A program made the translations under genes and the position numbers. From VRUE01 sp963840565 (lineage in GTDB: Bacteria > Actinomycetota > Thermoleophilia > Solirubrobacterales > 70-9): 64,000 nt of DNA. The notes under the pieces are model-generated. The model made no database searches, had not been told where the DNA came from, and saw nothing but the letters and a program-made list of their open reading frames with translations. The stretch spans positions 124,001-188,000 of the forward strand of contig CAWIZH010000003.1 of assembly GCA_963840565.1 (NCBI GenBank), in the 5' to 3' direction. This document shows positions 25,639 through 34,080 of the stretch, one piece after another (the first letter of the stretch is position 1; the number at the start of each line of letters is the position of its first letter).

Positions 25639-26884
25639 GGCGAAGGGGTCTGTCTGGTGGGGCAAGTTTGGCTCCTCCGAAAGCGCGATCGCCAAGAAAC
25701 AGCTCGACACGATCAATGCCCAACTGGAGGCGGACGTCGATACCTGCGCCTTCCTCTACGGCGGTGGCGAACTCTTCCGTACGAGGCTCCAGGAGATAAC
25801 CACCGATCCCGAGGGCGTTGACGCCGATCTCCTCCCCGGCTACTACGAGAAGTCCGACTGCAATCTCTTCGTCCGGCTCGGAGACTTCGAAGAGCTTCCG
25901 GCCGGCTGGTTGACCGAGCACACGGTGCTCGCAAAGGATCCGCTGGTGAGCGCCGACTCGATGTCGAAGGCGCTCGGCAACCAGACGACTCCGCTCTTCG
26001 TCTACGAACTATGGAGCGACGCCGAGACGGCGCCCACGCTCACGACCGCCCTTGACCTGACCTGGCTCTCCGGCCATACCTACCTCGACGAGGAGGAGCT
26101 CGAGGAGCTCCTCGAGGCGCTGCAGGAGAGGGGCCAGATCATCCTCGCCGGCCCGCCGGGCACCGGCAAGACCTGGATTGCCGAACACCTCGCCCGCTAC
26201 TTGACTGACGACCAGCCGCTGCGGACCAAGACTATCCAGCTGCACCCGAGCTACGGGTACGAGGAGTTCGTCGAGGGGCTGCGCCCGATGGCGGATGGGA
26301 AAGGGGCGATTACGTTCAAGCGGGTCAACGGGACGATCCTCCAGATGGCCGAAGACATGGAAGGGTCCGACGAGACGAGGGTCCTCGTGATCGACGAGCT
26401 GAACCGGGCGAACATCCCCCGCGTTTTCGGCGAGCTCCTATTCCTCCTTGAGTACCGCGACAAGACAATCGATCTGCAGTTCTCCCCCGGCTTCTCGCTG
26501 CCCACGAACCTCAAGGTAATCGCGACGATGAACACCGCCGACCGCAGCACCCGCAGCATCGACTTCGCGCTGCGGCGCAGGTTCGAGATCTTCGAGTGTC
26601 CTCCCCGCCCCGACATCCTCGCGGCCTACTATGACGACGGCTCGCACAGCACCGGCGTGCCCGAACTCGATGCTGGCTTCGCCAAGTTCAACGAGGAGCT
26701 GGGCGCCCAGCTCGACCGGCACCACACCGTTGGCCATTCCTTCTTCATGCGCGACCTTTTCACCGCCGACCACCTCCGCCGCATCTGGGATCGACAGATC
26801 CGGCCGCTGCTCGAGGACTACTTCTTCGACCAGGAAAACCTGGTCGACCACTACAAACCAGAGAGATACTGGCCTGACGCCTGA
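25541..26884 (+). CDS. mcrB: McrB-type AAA+ GTPase, C-terminal part
   Basis: The frame is open from at least 25407 and carries the motor of a McrBC-type system. Walker A GPPGTGKT is followed by IQLHPSYGYEEFVEGLRP, Walker B VLVIDELNRANIPRVFGELLFLLE, the McrB signature MNTADRS near KVIATMNTADRSTRSIDFALRRRF, and arginine-finger residues. McrB hydrolyses GTP to move along DNA and drives cleavage by McrC at modified sites. The 25541 TTG is only the first start available in this frame; with the upstream frame it would form one protein of about 800 residues. A real frameshift would inactivate the system unless the two halves function separately. Confidence 0.85.
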   Translation: MDLHPKFEPVHLVFKWSADVESQTVDLHRQVAEAKGSVWWGKFGSSESAIAKKQLDTINAQLEADVDTCAFLYGGGELFRTRLQEITTDPEGVDADLLPGYYEKSDCNLFVRLGDFEELPAGWLTEHTVLAKDPLVSADSMSKALGNQTTPLFVYELWSDAETAPTLTTALDLTWLSGHTYLDEEELEELLEALQERGQIILAGPPGTGKTWIAEHLARYLTDDQPLRTKTIQLHPSYGYEEFVEGLRPMADGKGAITFKRVNGTILQMAEDMEGSDETRVLVIDELNRANIPRVFGELLFLLEYRDKTIDLQFSPGFSLPTNLKVIATMNTADRSTRSIDFALRRRFEIFECPPRPDILAAYYDDGSHSTGVPELDAGFAKFNEELGAQLDRHHTVGHSFFMRDLFTADHLRRIWDRQIRPLLEDYFFDQENLVDHYKPERYWPDA

Positions 26885-28094
26885 ACTGCGAAACGAGCTC
26901 CTCGTCGAGTCAGACTGGAAGGAGCTGAAAGAGCTGACGGAGGCTCAGGTCGAGGGGCTCCGGCAAGCCGGCAGGGACCTTGCGAAGGGGACCGGGCGCT
27001 TCGGCGAAAAGATTGAGGACTCCGACTCCTCGCTGGTCAGGGTTGAGAGACTGGCCGGCGACATCGCGCGGGTGAAAGTGCTCGACGCCGTCGGGATGGT
27101 GGCCGTTGACGGGCTGCAGCTGACCATCGAGCCGAAGATCCCCCAGCAACACTTCCTCGACATTGTCTCCCGCTCAAGCCGCCTCCCGGAGATCGCGACC
27201 TTGCCGGGAGAACTCAAAGGTGGCACGCACTTCGCCACCCTGGTCTGCCAGTGGTTCCTGGTCACCGTCGAGCGGATCCTCGCCGAGGGCCTACTTCGCG
27301 ACTACCGCGCGGTCTGCGAGGAGACGGGGGCGGTGCGGGGCCGCCTGCTCAGGCTCCCAACCGTCCGGCTCTTCTATCGGGGGCGCCTGGCTGTGGCTGC
27401 GGAATTCGAGGAGTTCGATCATGACAACTCGCTCAACAGGGTGCTGCTGGCAGGCACACGGATCCTCGTCGGAGCGTCGTTTCTGCCCGAACACCTCCGT
27501 CGCCGGGCACTCAGGGCAGCAGCTCGAATGGAAGGGGTGGGTGAGATGGCCCCTGCCGATCTCGACGCGGTGATCGATCGCCAAAGCTCTTACTATCGCG
27601 ACGGCTTCCTCCTGGCCAAGGAGGTCATCGCCGCCTCTGGGCGCTCGCTGCGGCGAGGGGATAGGAGGAGCTGGACCTTCCTCTTCCGGACGCCGATCCC
27701 AGTCGAGGAAGGTCTCCGCTCGATAATCCGCGACGGGCTGCACCCGGTGGCGGTTCGCAACACCTCGGTGGCTCTGGGAGGGACCGCAATGAGAGTTCAC
27801 CCCGACCTCGTCATCGGCGATTTGGCCGTGATTGGAGACGTCAAGTACAAGACCGACAGGCCCGACTGGGACCGCGGCGACCTCTATCAGGTGGTCGCGT
27901 TCGCGACCGCAGCGGGAGTCGAAACCGTCGTCCTCGTCGATTTCCGCCGTCCGGACGTCGGCGTTCTCGATCCGGTCTGGTTCGACAAGGTAAGGGTGTC
28001 TAACGTCTCCTGGCCAACCGATTCCACTCGCTCGCCCGGCGAGGCGGCCACGACGTTCGTCACCGAACTGAAGGCGGCCATCAGTGACCCGTGA
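26875..28094 (+). CDS. mcrC: McrC-type restriction endonuclease subunit
   Basis: A protein of about 405 residues of the McrC/5-methylcytosine restriction family. The N-terminal part (LTEAQVEGLRQAGRDLAKG to LTIEPKIPQQHFLDI) contacts McrB. The C-terminal PD-(D/E)xK nuclease core is visible as HPDLVIGDLAVIGDVKYKTD, supplying Asp and the D-x-K pair. No ATG, GTG or TTG lies near the expected start; CTG 26875 or CTG 26887 overlapping or following the mcrB stop are the most plausible, so the 5' end is uncertain. The frame is intact to its stop. Confidence 0.8.
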
Positions 28095-28170
28095 GCGCCC
28101 AGAGTCCCACTCCCAGACTTTCTGTCAGGGAGCCGGATAAGCCAGCCCGACAACACTAAGCTCGATCCTT

Positions 28171-28665
28171 ATGGACTGGATCAGTGCGGCAATCGCCGGT
28201 GCGAGTGCAATCGGTGGCGGCATCGTGGTGGCGGTTTCCAACTCCCGGATCCGCAAGACCGACGCTGAAGAGAGGACGCGAGTGGCTCTACTCTCTCGGC
28301 CGTCGTCGGCTATCTCCACATGCTCGAATTGATCGGCCTGGAGGCAGCCCGCCCAGCTCAGGTCGCGCCGTCTCAGCACTCAACAGATTCATCGAGCGAC
28401 GGTCCCGCAGCTCGATTACACCACGGGGCGTCTGCATGAAGCGATCTTTACTCCGCACCTGCGCGACCTCATGCATCGCTATTCCTTGGCCGCGAATCAA
28501 TTGTTGATGGTCGCTCCGCGCGAGTTGCTCGAGGCCGTGCAGAGAGTGAACGAGCTCCTCAAGGAATTCGAGGGACCCGACCAGGGTTGGATCGAGGAAT
28601 GGCAGGAGGCGCGCGGGCAGCTGGTGCGGACCTGTCGGGATATCGTGGGTCCAGAGGCTTCCTAG
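28171..28665 (+). pseudogene. Small membrane-anchored island protein with two compensating frameshifts
   Basis: The start encodes MDWISAAIAGASAIGGGIVV, a short hydrophobic helix, then a charged stretch. Similar-looking coding sequence passes into a second frame near 28295 (SAVVGYLHMLELIGLEAA) and back to the first near 28350 (STQQIHRATVPQLDYTTG, RDLMHRYSLAANQLL, FEGPDQGWIEEWQEARG). If restored it would be about 164 residues: one membrane helix plus a helical cytoplasmic domain. I do not recognise the family. The two shifts are either decay or sequencing errors. Position after mcrC suggests it belongs to the island. Confidence 0.5.
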
Positions 28666-28733
28666 GATCCCGTCCTCCGCGTGAATGCTTGCCCTTACGG
28701 GGAATCGGTCGCCGGATGCAGGGGACGCTTATA

Positions 28734-28806
28734 TGGCGAGGGCGGGATTCGAACCCGCGACACCACGATTTTCAGTCGTGTGCTCTACCAACTGAGCTAC
28801 CTCGCC
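28734..28806 (-). tRNA. tRNA-Phe (GAA)
   Basis: The minus strand folds as a complete cloverleaf. The acceptor stem GGCGAGG/CCTCGCC and the D arm GCTCAGTTGGTAGAGC are followed by the anticodon stem CACGA/TCGTG with loop CTGAAAA (anticodon GAA). The T arm is GCGGG-TTCGAAT-CCCGC, and the discriminator is A. CCA is not encoded. It lies at the right edge of the restriction island; no integrase or repeat of its 3' end was seen nearby. Confidence 0.97.
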
Positions 28807-28880
28807 TGGAAACGCAAGGCTGCGCCCTGCAGCGGGAAGGCTAGCGACCGGAGGGCGACGGGGCTGATTGCATTCAGCCG

Positions 28881-29969
28881 ATGAAATCGTTGTCGGTAGC
28901 GATCGGGTTGGTGGCCCTGCTCGCCATCGGCGCGGTTCTTGCTTCGGGGGGATCGGGGACCGACTCGGTTCGGCAGCGCTATCTGTCTGAGAGCAACGCG
29001 CTGCGGACGGTGTCCCGGTTCGGGACGAAGCGGACCGTGACCGTCCGCTCGTTGGGCAAACCCGATGCCGTCGGTCCCGATCCCCGTTGGCTCGCGGCAG
29101 CCCGACCGTTGGGCCCCGGTGCGCCAAGCTGGGCGCGGCGAATGTATGGGCGATCGCTGCTTGTCCTGCGCGCTCTCACCGACCCGCGAAGCGGAGCGGT
29201 CCTCGCCGGTGCCCGTGACGGCTGGGCCTACGCCTGGCCCCGCGACGCGAGCGCCGTAGCGATCGCGCTTGCCGTGGCGGGGTACCGGGGCGAGGCGAGG
29301 CGCATTGTGGGATTCCTGCGCGGGCTCGACCTCGGAGCCGCCGCTCGGTTCCAGCCCGATGGCACCCCCGTCGACGGACGCGATGCTCAGGGCGACGCCG
29401 CCGGGTGGATCGCGGCGGCCGCCAGTGCGGCGGGACTACCGAGCGCGCCGATCAAGCCACCCTGGCAAGGGCTCGACGACTACCAGGAGAACGGCGGCGG
29501 CGATTTCCTCGCCAACGCGATCGCCTCTGGCGCATGGCACATTCGAGCGCTGTTCGAGACGCCCTCGGGGACGTTGTCCCGTCGCGCCGATGATCCCGGC
29601 TCGGGGCTCGACTCAGCCGCGGCCTGGGCGGTGCGTCCCTTCTCCGATCCCGCGCTTTACCCGCTCGTACGGCGGACGCTGCTGCGACTCGCCGCACGCA
29701 GCGGGCGCTTCGGGATCCTCCCCTCCGAAAGCTGGGGCGGCGGGGGCAACCCATGGACCGCCCCGACTGCGTGGACGGCCTGGAGCCTCGCCGCGCTCGG
29801 GGAGCGGCGCGCGGCACTTCACCTGATGGCCGAGCTCCGCCGCGCGGCCACGCCGACCGGAATGCTGCCCGAGAGGGTCGACGCGCACAGTGGCATTCCA
29901 ACCTCGACCACGCCGCTCGCCTGGTCGCACGCCTTCGCAATCCTCGCCCTACGCGAACTCTGGCCGTGA
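28881..29969 (+). CDS. Secreted GH15-like (glucoamylase-type) protein
   Basis: A 362-residue protein with an N-terminal signal or anchor helix (MKSLSVAIGLVALLAIGAVLA). The mature part looks like an (alpha/alpha)6 barrel. GWAYAWPRDASAVAIALAVAG matches the Y-x-W-P-R-D signature of GH15 enzymes, and the end GIPTSTTPLAWSHAFAILALREL matches their typical C-terminal pLaWSHA segment. It is shorter than glucoamylases (often above 600 residues), lacking the N-terminal beta domain. It may hydrolyse an alpha-glucan or trehalose-like sugar, not proven. The stop lies at the edge of an inverted repeat. Confidence 0.72.
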   Translation: MKSLSVAIGLVALLAIGAVLASGGSGTDSVRQRYLSESNALRTVSRFGTKRTVTVRSLGKPDAVGPDPRWLAAARPLGPGAPSWARRMYGRSLLVLRALTDPRSGAVLAGARDGWAYAWPRDASAVAIALAVAGYRGEARRIVGFLRGLDLGAAARFQPDGTPVDGRDAQGDAAGWIAAAASAAGLPSAPIKPPWQGLDDYQENGGGDFLANAIASGAWHIRALFETPSGTLSRRADDPGSGLDSAAAWAVRPFSDPALYPLVRRTLLRLAARSGRFGILPSESWGGGGNPWTAPTAWTAWSLAALGERRAALHLMAELRRAATPTGMLPERVDAHSGIPTSTTPLAWSHAFAILALRELWP

Positions 29970-30015
29970 ACTGCATCAACTTCTACGCCCAACAGGCCGA
30001 GAAGTTGATGCAGTT
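29969..30015. terminator. Bidirectional hairpin between convergent genes
   Basis: AACTGCATCAACTTCT (29969-29984) and AGAAGTTGATGCAGTT (30000-30015) form a perfect 16 bp stem with a 15-base loop. The first base belongs to the TGA of the GH15-like gene, and the methyltransferase stop is 20 bp beyond. No T-run follows, so it would be an L-shaped or otherwise non-canonical terminator. Confidence 0.65.
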
Positions 30016-30034
30016 GACTGGGGCCCCGGCGACC

Positions 30035-30802
30035 TCAGTCGGGACGGCGCCAACGCGCCAGCCAGTAGCGCTGGTGCAGGCGGCGACCCTTCTCGCCACT
30101 GGTGACGTGGAAACTCTCGGCTCCCTCGGGTCGCTGTGCCAGTAGTTCGTCGACCAGTGGGGCCGCGGCGCGCCCGCCGGAGCCCCGCGCCAGCCAGTCC
30201 TCGAAGTCGATGTCGAGTGGGATCAGCTGCTCCTGATCGAGCGTCAATCCCGCCTCGGCGCCCATCGCTCGCAGCTGCTTCGGCGTGCGGCAGAGCCAGT
30301 GCGAGGGATCGCGCAGCCGCTCGATCTCCTCGCGCCACAAGGCGCCCTCGCCGTCGGCCTCGTCAGCGACGAGGTCGCCGACGACGATCCAGCCACCGGG
30401 GCGTACGACGCGGGCCATCTCGGCGACTACCCGTCCCGGCAGCGGGATGTGGTGCAGGCTGAGGCGGGTCACGGCCCCGTCGAACGAGGCGTCGGCGAGC
30501 TCAAGCGCGGTGGCGTCGCCGACGTCGAAGCTCGCGTTCGCGATCCCCTCGTCCACCGCGCCCCGCTTAGCCTGCTCGAGCATCGCCGGGGTCAGGTCGA
30601 CGCCCGTGACGGAGCCGACCTTGCTGGCCAGCGCCCGCGAGACCAGGCCGGTGCCGCAGGCCGACTCGAGCCAGCGAGCGTCGGCGTCCTCGGGAACCAG
30701 CTCGACCAGCGCACCGAGGGTCTCGGCCGAGGTCATCACCGCAGCCTTGCCGAACGCGCCGGACTGGTGGGTGAACTCCTCGCGAATCGAGTCCTCGTAC
30801 AT
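30035..30802 (-). CDS. Class I SAM-dependent methyltransferase
   Basis: A 255-residue Rossmann-fold methyltransferase. Motif I is LESACGTGLVSRAL, the acidic second strand ends in VTGVDLTPAMLEQA, and motif IV is ASFDGAVTRLSLHHIPLP, followed by the usual MARVVRPGGWIVVGD strand. It resembles UbiE/Methyltransf_11 small-molecule or lipid methylases. Substrate unknown. It lies 10 bp downstream of the helicase gene and is probably co-transcribed. Confidence 0.9.
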   Translation of the reverse strand: MYEDSIREEFTHQSGAFGKAAVMTSAETLGALVELVPEDADARWLESACGTGLVSRALASKVGSVTGVDLTPAMLEQAKRGAVDEGIANASFDVGDATALELADASFDGAVTRLSLHHIPLPGRVVAEMARVVRPGGWIVVGDLVADEADGEGALWREEIERLRDPSHWLCRTPKQLRAMGAEAGLTLDQEQLIPLDIDFEDWLARGSGGRAAAPLVDELLAQRPEGAESFHVTSGEKGRRLHQRYWLARWRRPD

Positions 30803-30811
30803 CGATTCAGC

Positions 30812-33085
30812 CTAGCCCGAGTCGGCCATCGTCCGCATCAGCTCCAGCGCCCCGGCCTTGTGCAGCGGTTCGTTGAGGTTGCCGCACTTCGGGCTCTGCA
30901 CGCAGGAGGGGCAGCCGGACTCGCAGGGGCACTCGGCGATCAGCCGCTCGGCGTCGCCGAGTAGGCGCTCGAACTGCTCGTAGCCGCGCAGCGTGATCCC
31001 GACCCCGCCGGGGTGGCCGTCGTAGATGAAGATCGTCGAGCGGCCGGTCTGGAAGTGGACGTTGGTCGAGAGGCCGCCGATGTCCCAGCGGTCGCACATC
31101 GCGATCAGCGGCAGCACCGCGATCTGACCGTGCTCGGTCGCGTGCAGGGAGCCGAGCAGGACGTCGGGCGGCAGCGCCCCGGCGAGCCGGTCGGGCAGGA
31201 CGTACCAGAGCGCCTGGGTGGCGAACTGCTGCTCGGGCAGCTCGAGCGCGACGATGTCGAAGGGCTCCTGATCGGCGATCGAGACCCGCTGGTAGGCGAT
31301 CACCTGCTCGGTCACCGATACCTCGCCGAAATGCAGATCGACCCCGGAGGTCGTGCGCTGCTCGCGGATCCGCTCGATGTAGATCTCAGTCTCCTTCTTC
31401 GGCCGCGTGTACCAGTCGCCGTCAAAGGCGGAAACGACCGCGCGCCGGCCGGCGATGTCGAGTTGCTCGACCTCGTAGGAGCGGCCGAGGTGGAGGTAGA
31501 TCGCGCCCGGATGGATCGTGGTGAAGGCGCGCTCGGACTCGACCAAGCCGAGCATCTCACCCGAGTCGCGCTCGATCACGGCGACCGAGTCGGTCGAGGC
31601 CGAGCGCAGCGGGATCTTGGCGGCGACGAACTCGCTGCCGCCCGGCAGCATCCGCCCCCCTGCCCGGCGCAGCTCACCCGCCGCGGCCAGCCGCTCGGAG
31701 CGCTCACGCCAGCCCGCGCCAAAGAACTCGCCGTCGTCCTCGCCCAGCGGCAACTCGTAGGCGGCCGCGATCAGGTGCCGCGAGGCGATCTGCTCGTTGG
31801 CGTGGTCGAGGATCGCCGCCTCGACCGGCCGGCCGATGAACTCGTCGGGGTGGCGGCAGAAGAACTGGTCGAGCGCGTCCTGGCCGGCGACGTAGACGGC
31901 GAGGCCGCGGCGGCGACGCCCGGCCCGGCCCCACATCTGGCGCAGGCTGGCCACGGTGCCGGGGAAGGTGACGCAGATCGCCGCGTCGAGCTCTCCGATA
32001 TCGATCCCCAGCTCAAGCGCATCGGTGGCGACGACCGCGAGCAGCTCGCCGTCGGAGAGCCGCTGCTCGATCTCGCGCCGCTGCTGCGAGGTGTAGCCGC
32101 CCCGGTAGGGCGCGATCCGCGCCGCCAGCTCCGGCTTGCCGCGCGCCTCCAGCGACTCGCGGGCGAAGCGCTGGATCAGCTCGATCCCGCGCCGGCTCTT
32201 GAGGAAGCAGATCGTCCGCACGCCGTGGCTGACCAGCTCGGCGAGCAGGTCGGCCGCCTCGGAGAGCGCCGAGCGCCGCGTCCCGGTCGCCTTGTCGATC
32301 AACGGCGGGTTCCACATCGCGATCTCGCGCCCGGCGCCAGGCGCGCCGTCGTCGTCGATCAGCTCGAAGGGCGTGCCGACAAGCTCCTCGGCGAGGCCGA
32401 CCGGGTTGGCGATCGTCGCCGAAGCGAGCAGGAAGCGCGGCTCGGCCCCGTAGGCGCGCGCCACCCGTCGCAGCCGCCGCAGCACGTTGGCGACGTGGGA
32501 ACCGAAGACGCCGCGGTAGGTGTGCGCCTCATCGACGACGACCCAGCCGAGGTTGGCGATGAAGTCGCCCCAGCTCTTGTGGTTGGGCAGGATGCCGACG
32601 TGCAGCATGTCGGGGTTGGTGAGGACGAGGTTGCTTTTGCGGCGGATCGCCGGGCGCTCTTCGCGCGGCGTGTCGCCGTCGTAGATCGCCTCGCGCAGCC
32701 CCGGCGGCCGCAGCGCCCCGAGCTTGCGCGCCTGGTCCTGGGCCAGCGCCTTGGTCGGGTAGAGGTAGAGCGCCCGCCGCTTCGAATCGCGAGCGATCCC
32801 GTCGAGCACCGGCAGGTTGAAGGCGAGACTCTTGCCCGAGGCGGTGCCGCTGGTGATCACCAGGTCCGAGGAGGCGGCAGCCTCCAGCGCCTGGCGCTGG
32901 TGCGAGTAGAGCCGCTCGACCCCGGCGCGCTTCAGCGCTTCGACGAAGCCGGGATCGAGCGAGCGCGGCAGCGCCACCGTCCGCGCCTTGCGCTCCTCCT
33001 CGCTCGACTCGGCGACGATCCGCCCGTCGCGCCGCGCGGGGTCGATAGCCACCGACCAAGGCGCCTCCAGCAGGCTCTTCGCCAC
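30812..33085 (-). CDS. DEAD/DEAH-box helicase with DUF1998 domain (MrfA/Hrq1-like)
   Basis: A 757-residue superfamily 2 helicase. The motor shows SGTASGKSLAFNLPVL (motif I), YPTKALAQDQ, VVVDEAHTYRGVFGSHV (DEAH), LLASATIANP (motif III), and VVATDALELGIDIGELDA with MWGRAGRRRRG (motifs V and VI). The C-terminal DUF1998-like region ends in the four-cysteine cluster CPCESGCPSCVQSPKCG. This layout is that of Bacillus MrfA and yeast Hrq1, 3'-5' helicases in mitomycin/crosslink repair. GTG 33085 overlaps the TAG stop of the DHPS-like gene (TAGTG), and the protein fold begins there, so longer starts are rejected. Confidence 0.92.
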   Translation of the reverse strand: MAKSLLEAPWSVAIDPARRDGRIVAESSEEERKARTVALPRSLDPGFVEALKRAGVERLYSHQRQALEAAASSDLVITSGTASGKSLAFNLPVLDGIARDSKRRALYLYPTKALAQDQARKLGALRPPGLREAIYDGDTPREERPAIRRKSNLVLTNPDMLHVGILPNHKSWGDFIANLGWVVVDEAHTYRGVFGSHVANVLRRLRRVARAYGAEPRFLLASATIANPVGLAEELVGTPFELIDDDGAPGAGREIAMWNPPLIDKATGTRRSALSEAADLLAELVSHGVRTICFLKSRRGIELIQRFARESLEARGKPELAARIAPYRGGYTSQQRREIEQRLSDGELLAVVATDALELGIDIGELDAAICVTFPGTVASLRQMWGRAGRRRRGLAVYVAGQDALDQFFCRHPDEFIGRPVEAAILDHANEQIASRHLIAAAYELPLGEDDGEFFGAGWRERSERLAAAGELRRAGGRMLPGGSEFVAAKIPLRSASTDSVAVIERDSGEMLGLVESERAFTTIHPGAIYLHLGRSYEVEQLDIAGRRAVVSAFDGDWYTRPKKETEIYIERIREQRTTSGVDLHFGEVSVTEQVIAYQRVSIADQEPFDIVALELPEQQFATQALWYVLPDRLAGALPPDVLLGSLHATEHGQIAVLPLIAMCDRWDIGGLSTNVHFQTGRSTIFIYDGHPGGVGITLRGYEQFERLLGDAERLIAECPCESGCPSCVQSPKCGNLNEPLHKAGALELMRTMADSG

Positions 33086-33933
33086 TAGGCGCGACTCCGG
33101 ACCGGCCGCGCGACGCGCCCCGCGACCCGCATCGCCTGCAAGGAGCTGCGGTCGTGGATGCGGAGGACGTCGGCACCGCCGCGCACCGCCAGCGCCGTCG
33201 CGGCGACCGTCCCCCACTCGCGCTCCCCCGGCGGCAGCCGCTCCTCCCACGATCCGGCCAACACCGCACCGATGAAGTCCTTGCGCGAGAGCGAGACGTA
33301 GAGCGGCAGGCCGAGCGCGGCCAGCTCAGGCAGGCGCCGCAGGATCTCCAGGTCCTGCTCGGTGCCGAGGTCGAAGTCGAGTCCGGGGTCGATCGCGATC
33401 TGCTCCTCGGATACCCCAAGCCTTTGGGCCAGCTCGATTCTCCCCCCGAACCAGAACTTCAGGTGCTCGACCACGTCGCCGTAGTCGCCCGGCGCCCGGT
33501 CGACCCGCGGTGGTCCCTCGATGTGCATCAACACGTAGCCACAGCCGCTCTCGGCAACCAGCTCGAACATCGCCTCCGAGCCACCGGAGATGTCGTTGAC
33601 CGCGACAGCCCCAGCCGCCAGCGCCACCCGCGCCACCTCGACCGAGAAGGTGTCGGCGGAGATCGGCACGCCCGCCTCGGCCAGCCCTTCGACCGCCGGC
33701 ACCAGCGCCGCCGCCTCGACCTCAGCCGGCACCGGCGGCCCGCTTTTAGCCGCCACAGCCCCGACATCGAGCATGTCGAAGCCCGCCTCGACCAGTTCCA
33801 GCCCGTCCTTCACCGCCTGCTCAGCCGTCCCGCTGCGAGCTCCCTCAAACATCGAGTCGGTAGTCACGTTGACGATCCCAGCCGCCAAAGGCTGCCCAAG
33901 CTCCAGCACCCGATCAGACAACCGCCACCTCAT
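33085..33933 (-). CDS. Dihydropteroate synthase-like protein, non-canonical
   Basis: A 282-residue pterin-binding TIM barrel. DHPS landmarks are present in altered form: GIVNVTTDSMFEGA for the usual LNVTPDSFSDGG, ISADTF, AVNDISGG, DPGLDFD, SLSRKDFIG and RIHD near the end. The loop that normally reads GGESTRPG is GAVAAKSGPP, replacing the conserved Arg with Lys. It may be a lineage-specific FolP or a paralogue with another role. ATG 33933 follows GAGGAG at good spacing. It is translationally coupled to the helicase gene downstream. Confidence 0.75.
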   Translation of the reverse strand: MRWRLSDRVLELGQPLAAGIVNVTTDSMFEGARSGTAEQAVKDGLELVEAGFDMLDVGAVAAKSGPPVPAEVEAAALVPAVEGLAEAGVPISADTFSVEVARVALAAGAVAVNDISGGSEAMFELVAESGCGYVLMHIEGPPRVDRAPGDYGDVVEHLKFWFGGRIELAQRLGVSEEQIAIDPGLDFDLGTEQDLEILRRLPELAALGLPLYVSLSRKDFIGAVLAGSWEERLPPGEREWGTVAATALAVRGGADVLRIHDRSSLQAMRVAGRVARPVRSRA

Positions 33934-33942
33934 ACGGCTCCT

Positions 33943-34026
33943 CGCGCGGGTGGCGCGGGGCAGGGGGGTCGAGGACAGCCCGTGGACTGCCCGCAGGCCC
34001 CCCTGCCCCGTGACAGGACCCGCGCG
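33943..34026. repeat. Long inverted repeat in the divergent DHPS/HAD intergenic region
   Basis: Outer arms CGCGCGGGT (33943-33951) and ACCCGCGCG (34018-34026) pair over 9 bp. Inner arms CGGGGCAGGGGGG (33956-33968) and CCCCCCTGCCCCG (33998-34010) pair over 13 bp, with a 29-base loop. Unlike most others in the window, this one sits between divergent starts, within the leader of the DHPS-like gene and just above its GAGGAG site. Confidence 0.65.
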
Positions 34027-34080
34027 CCGATCCGTGTGAAGTCTCGTCCGTCCACCGACGGCTACCGTAGCGGCCACCGA

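Noticed and set aside
28734..28806. tRNA-Phe as an integrase attachment site for the restriction island
   Set aside because: No integrase gene and no second copy of the tRNA 3' end was seen near 24300; adjacency alone is weak evidence.
31013..33088. 691-codon plus-strand open frame
   Set aside because: It is antisense to the helicase gene, whose motor motifs are complete.
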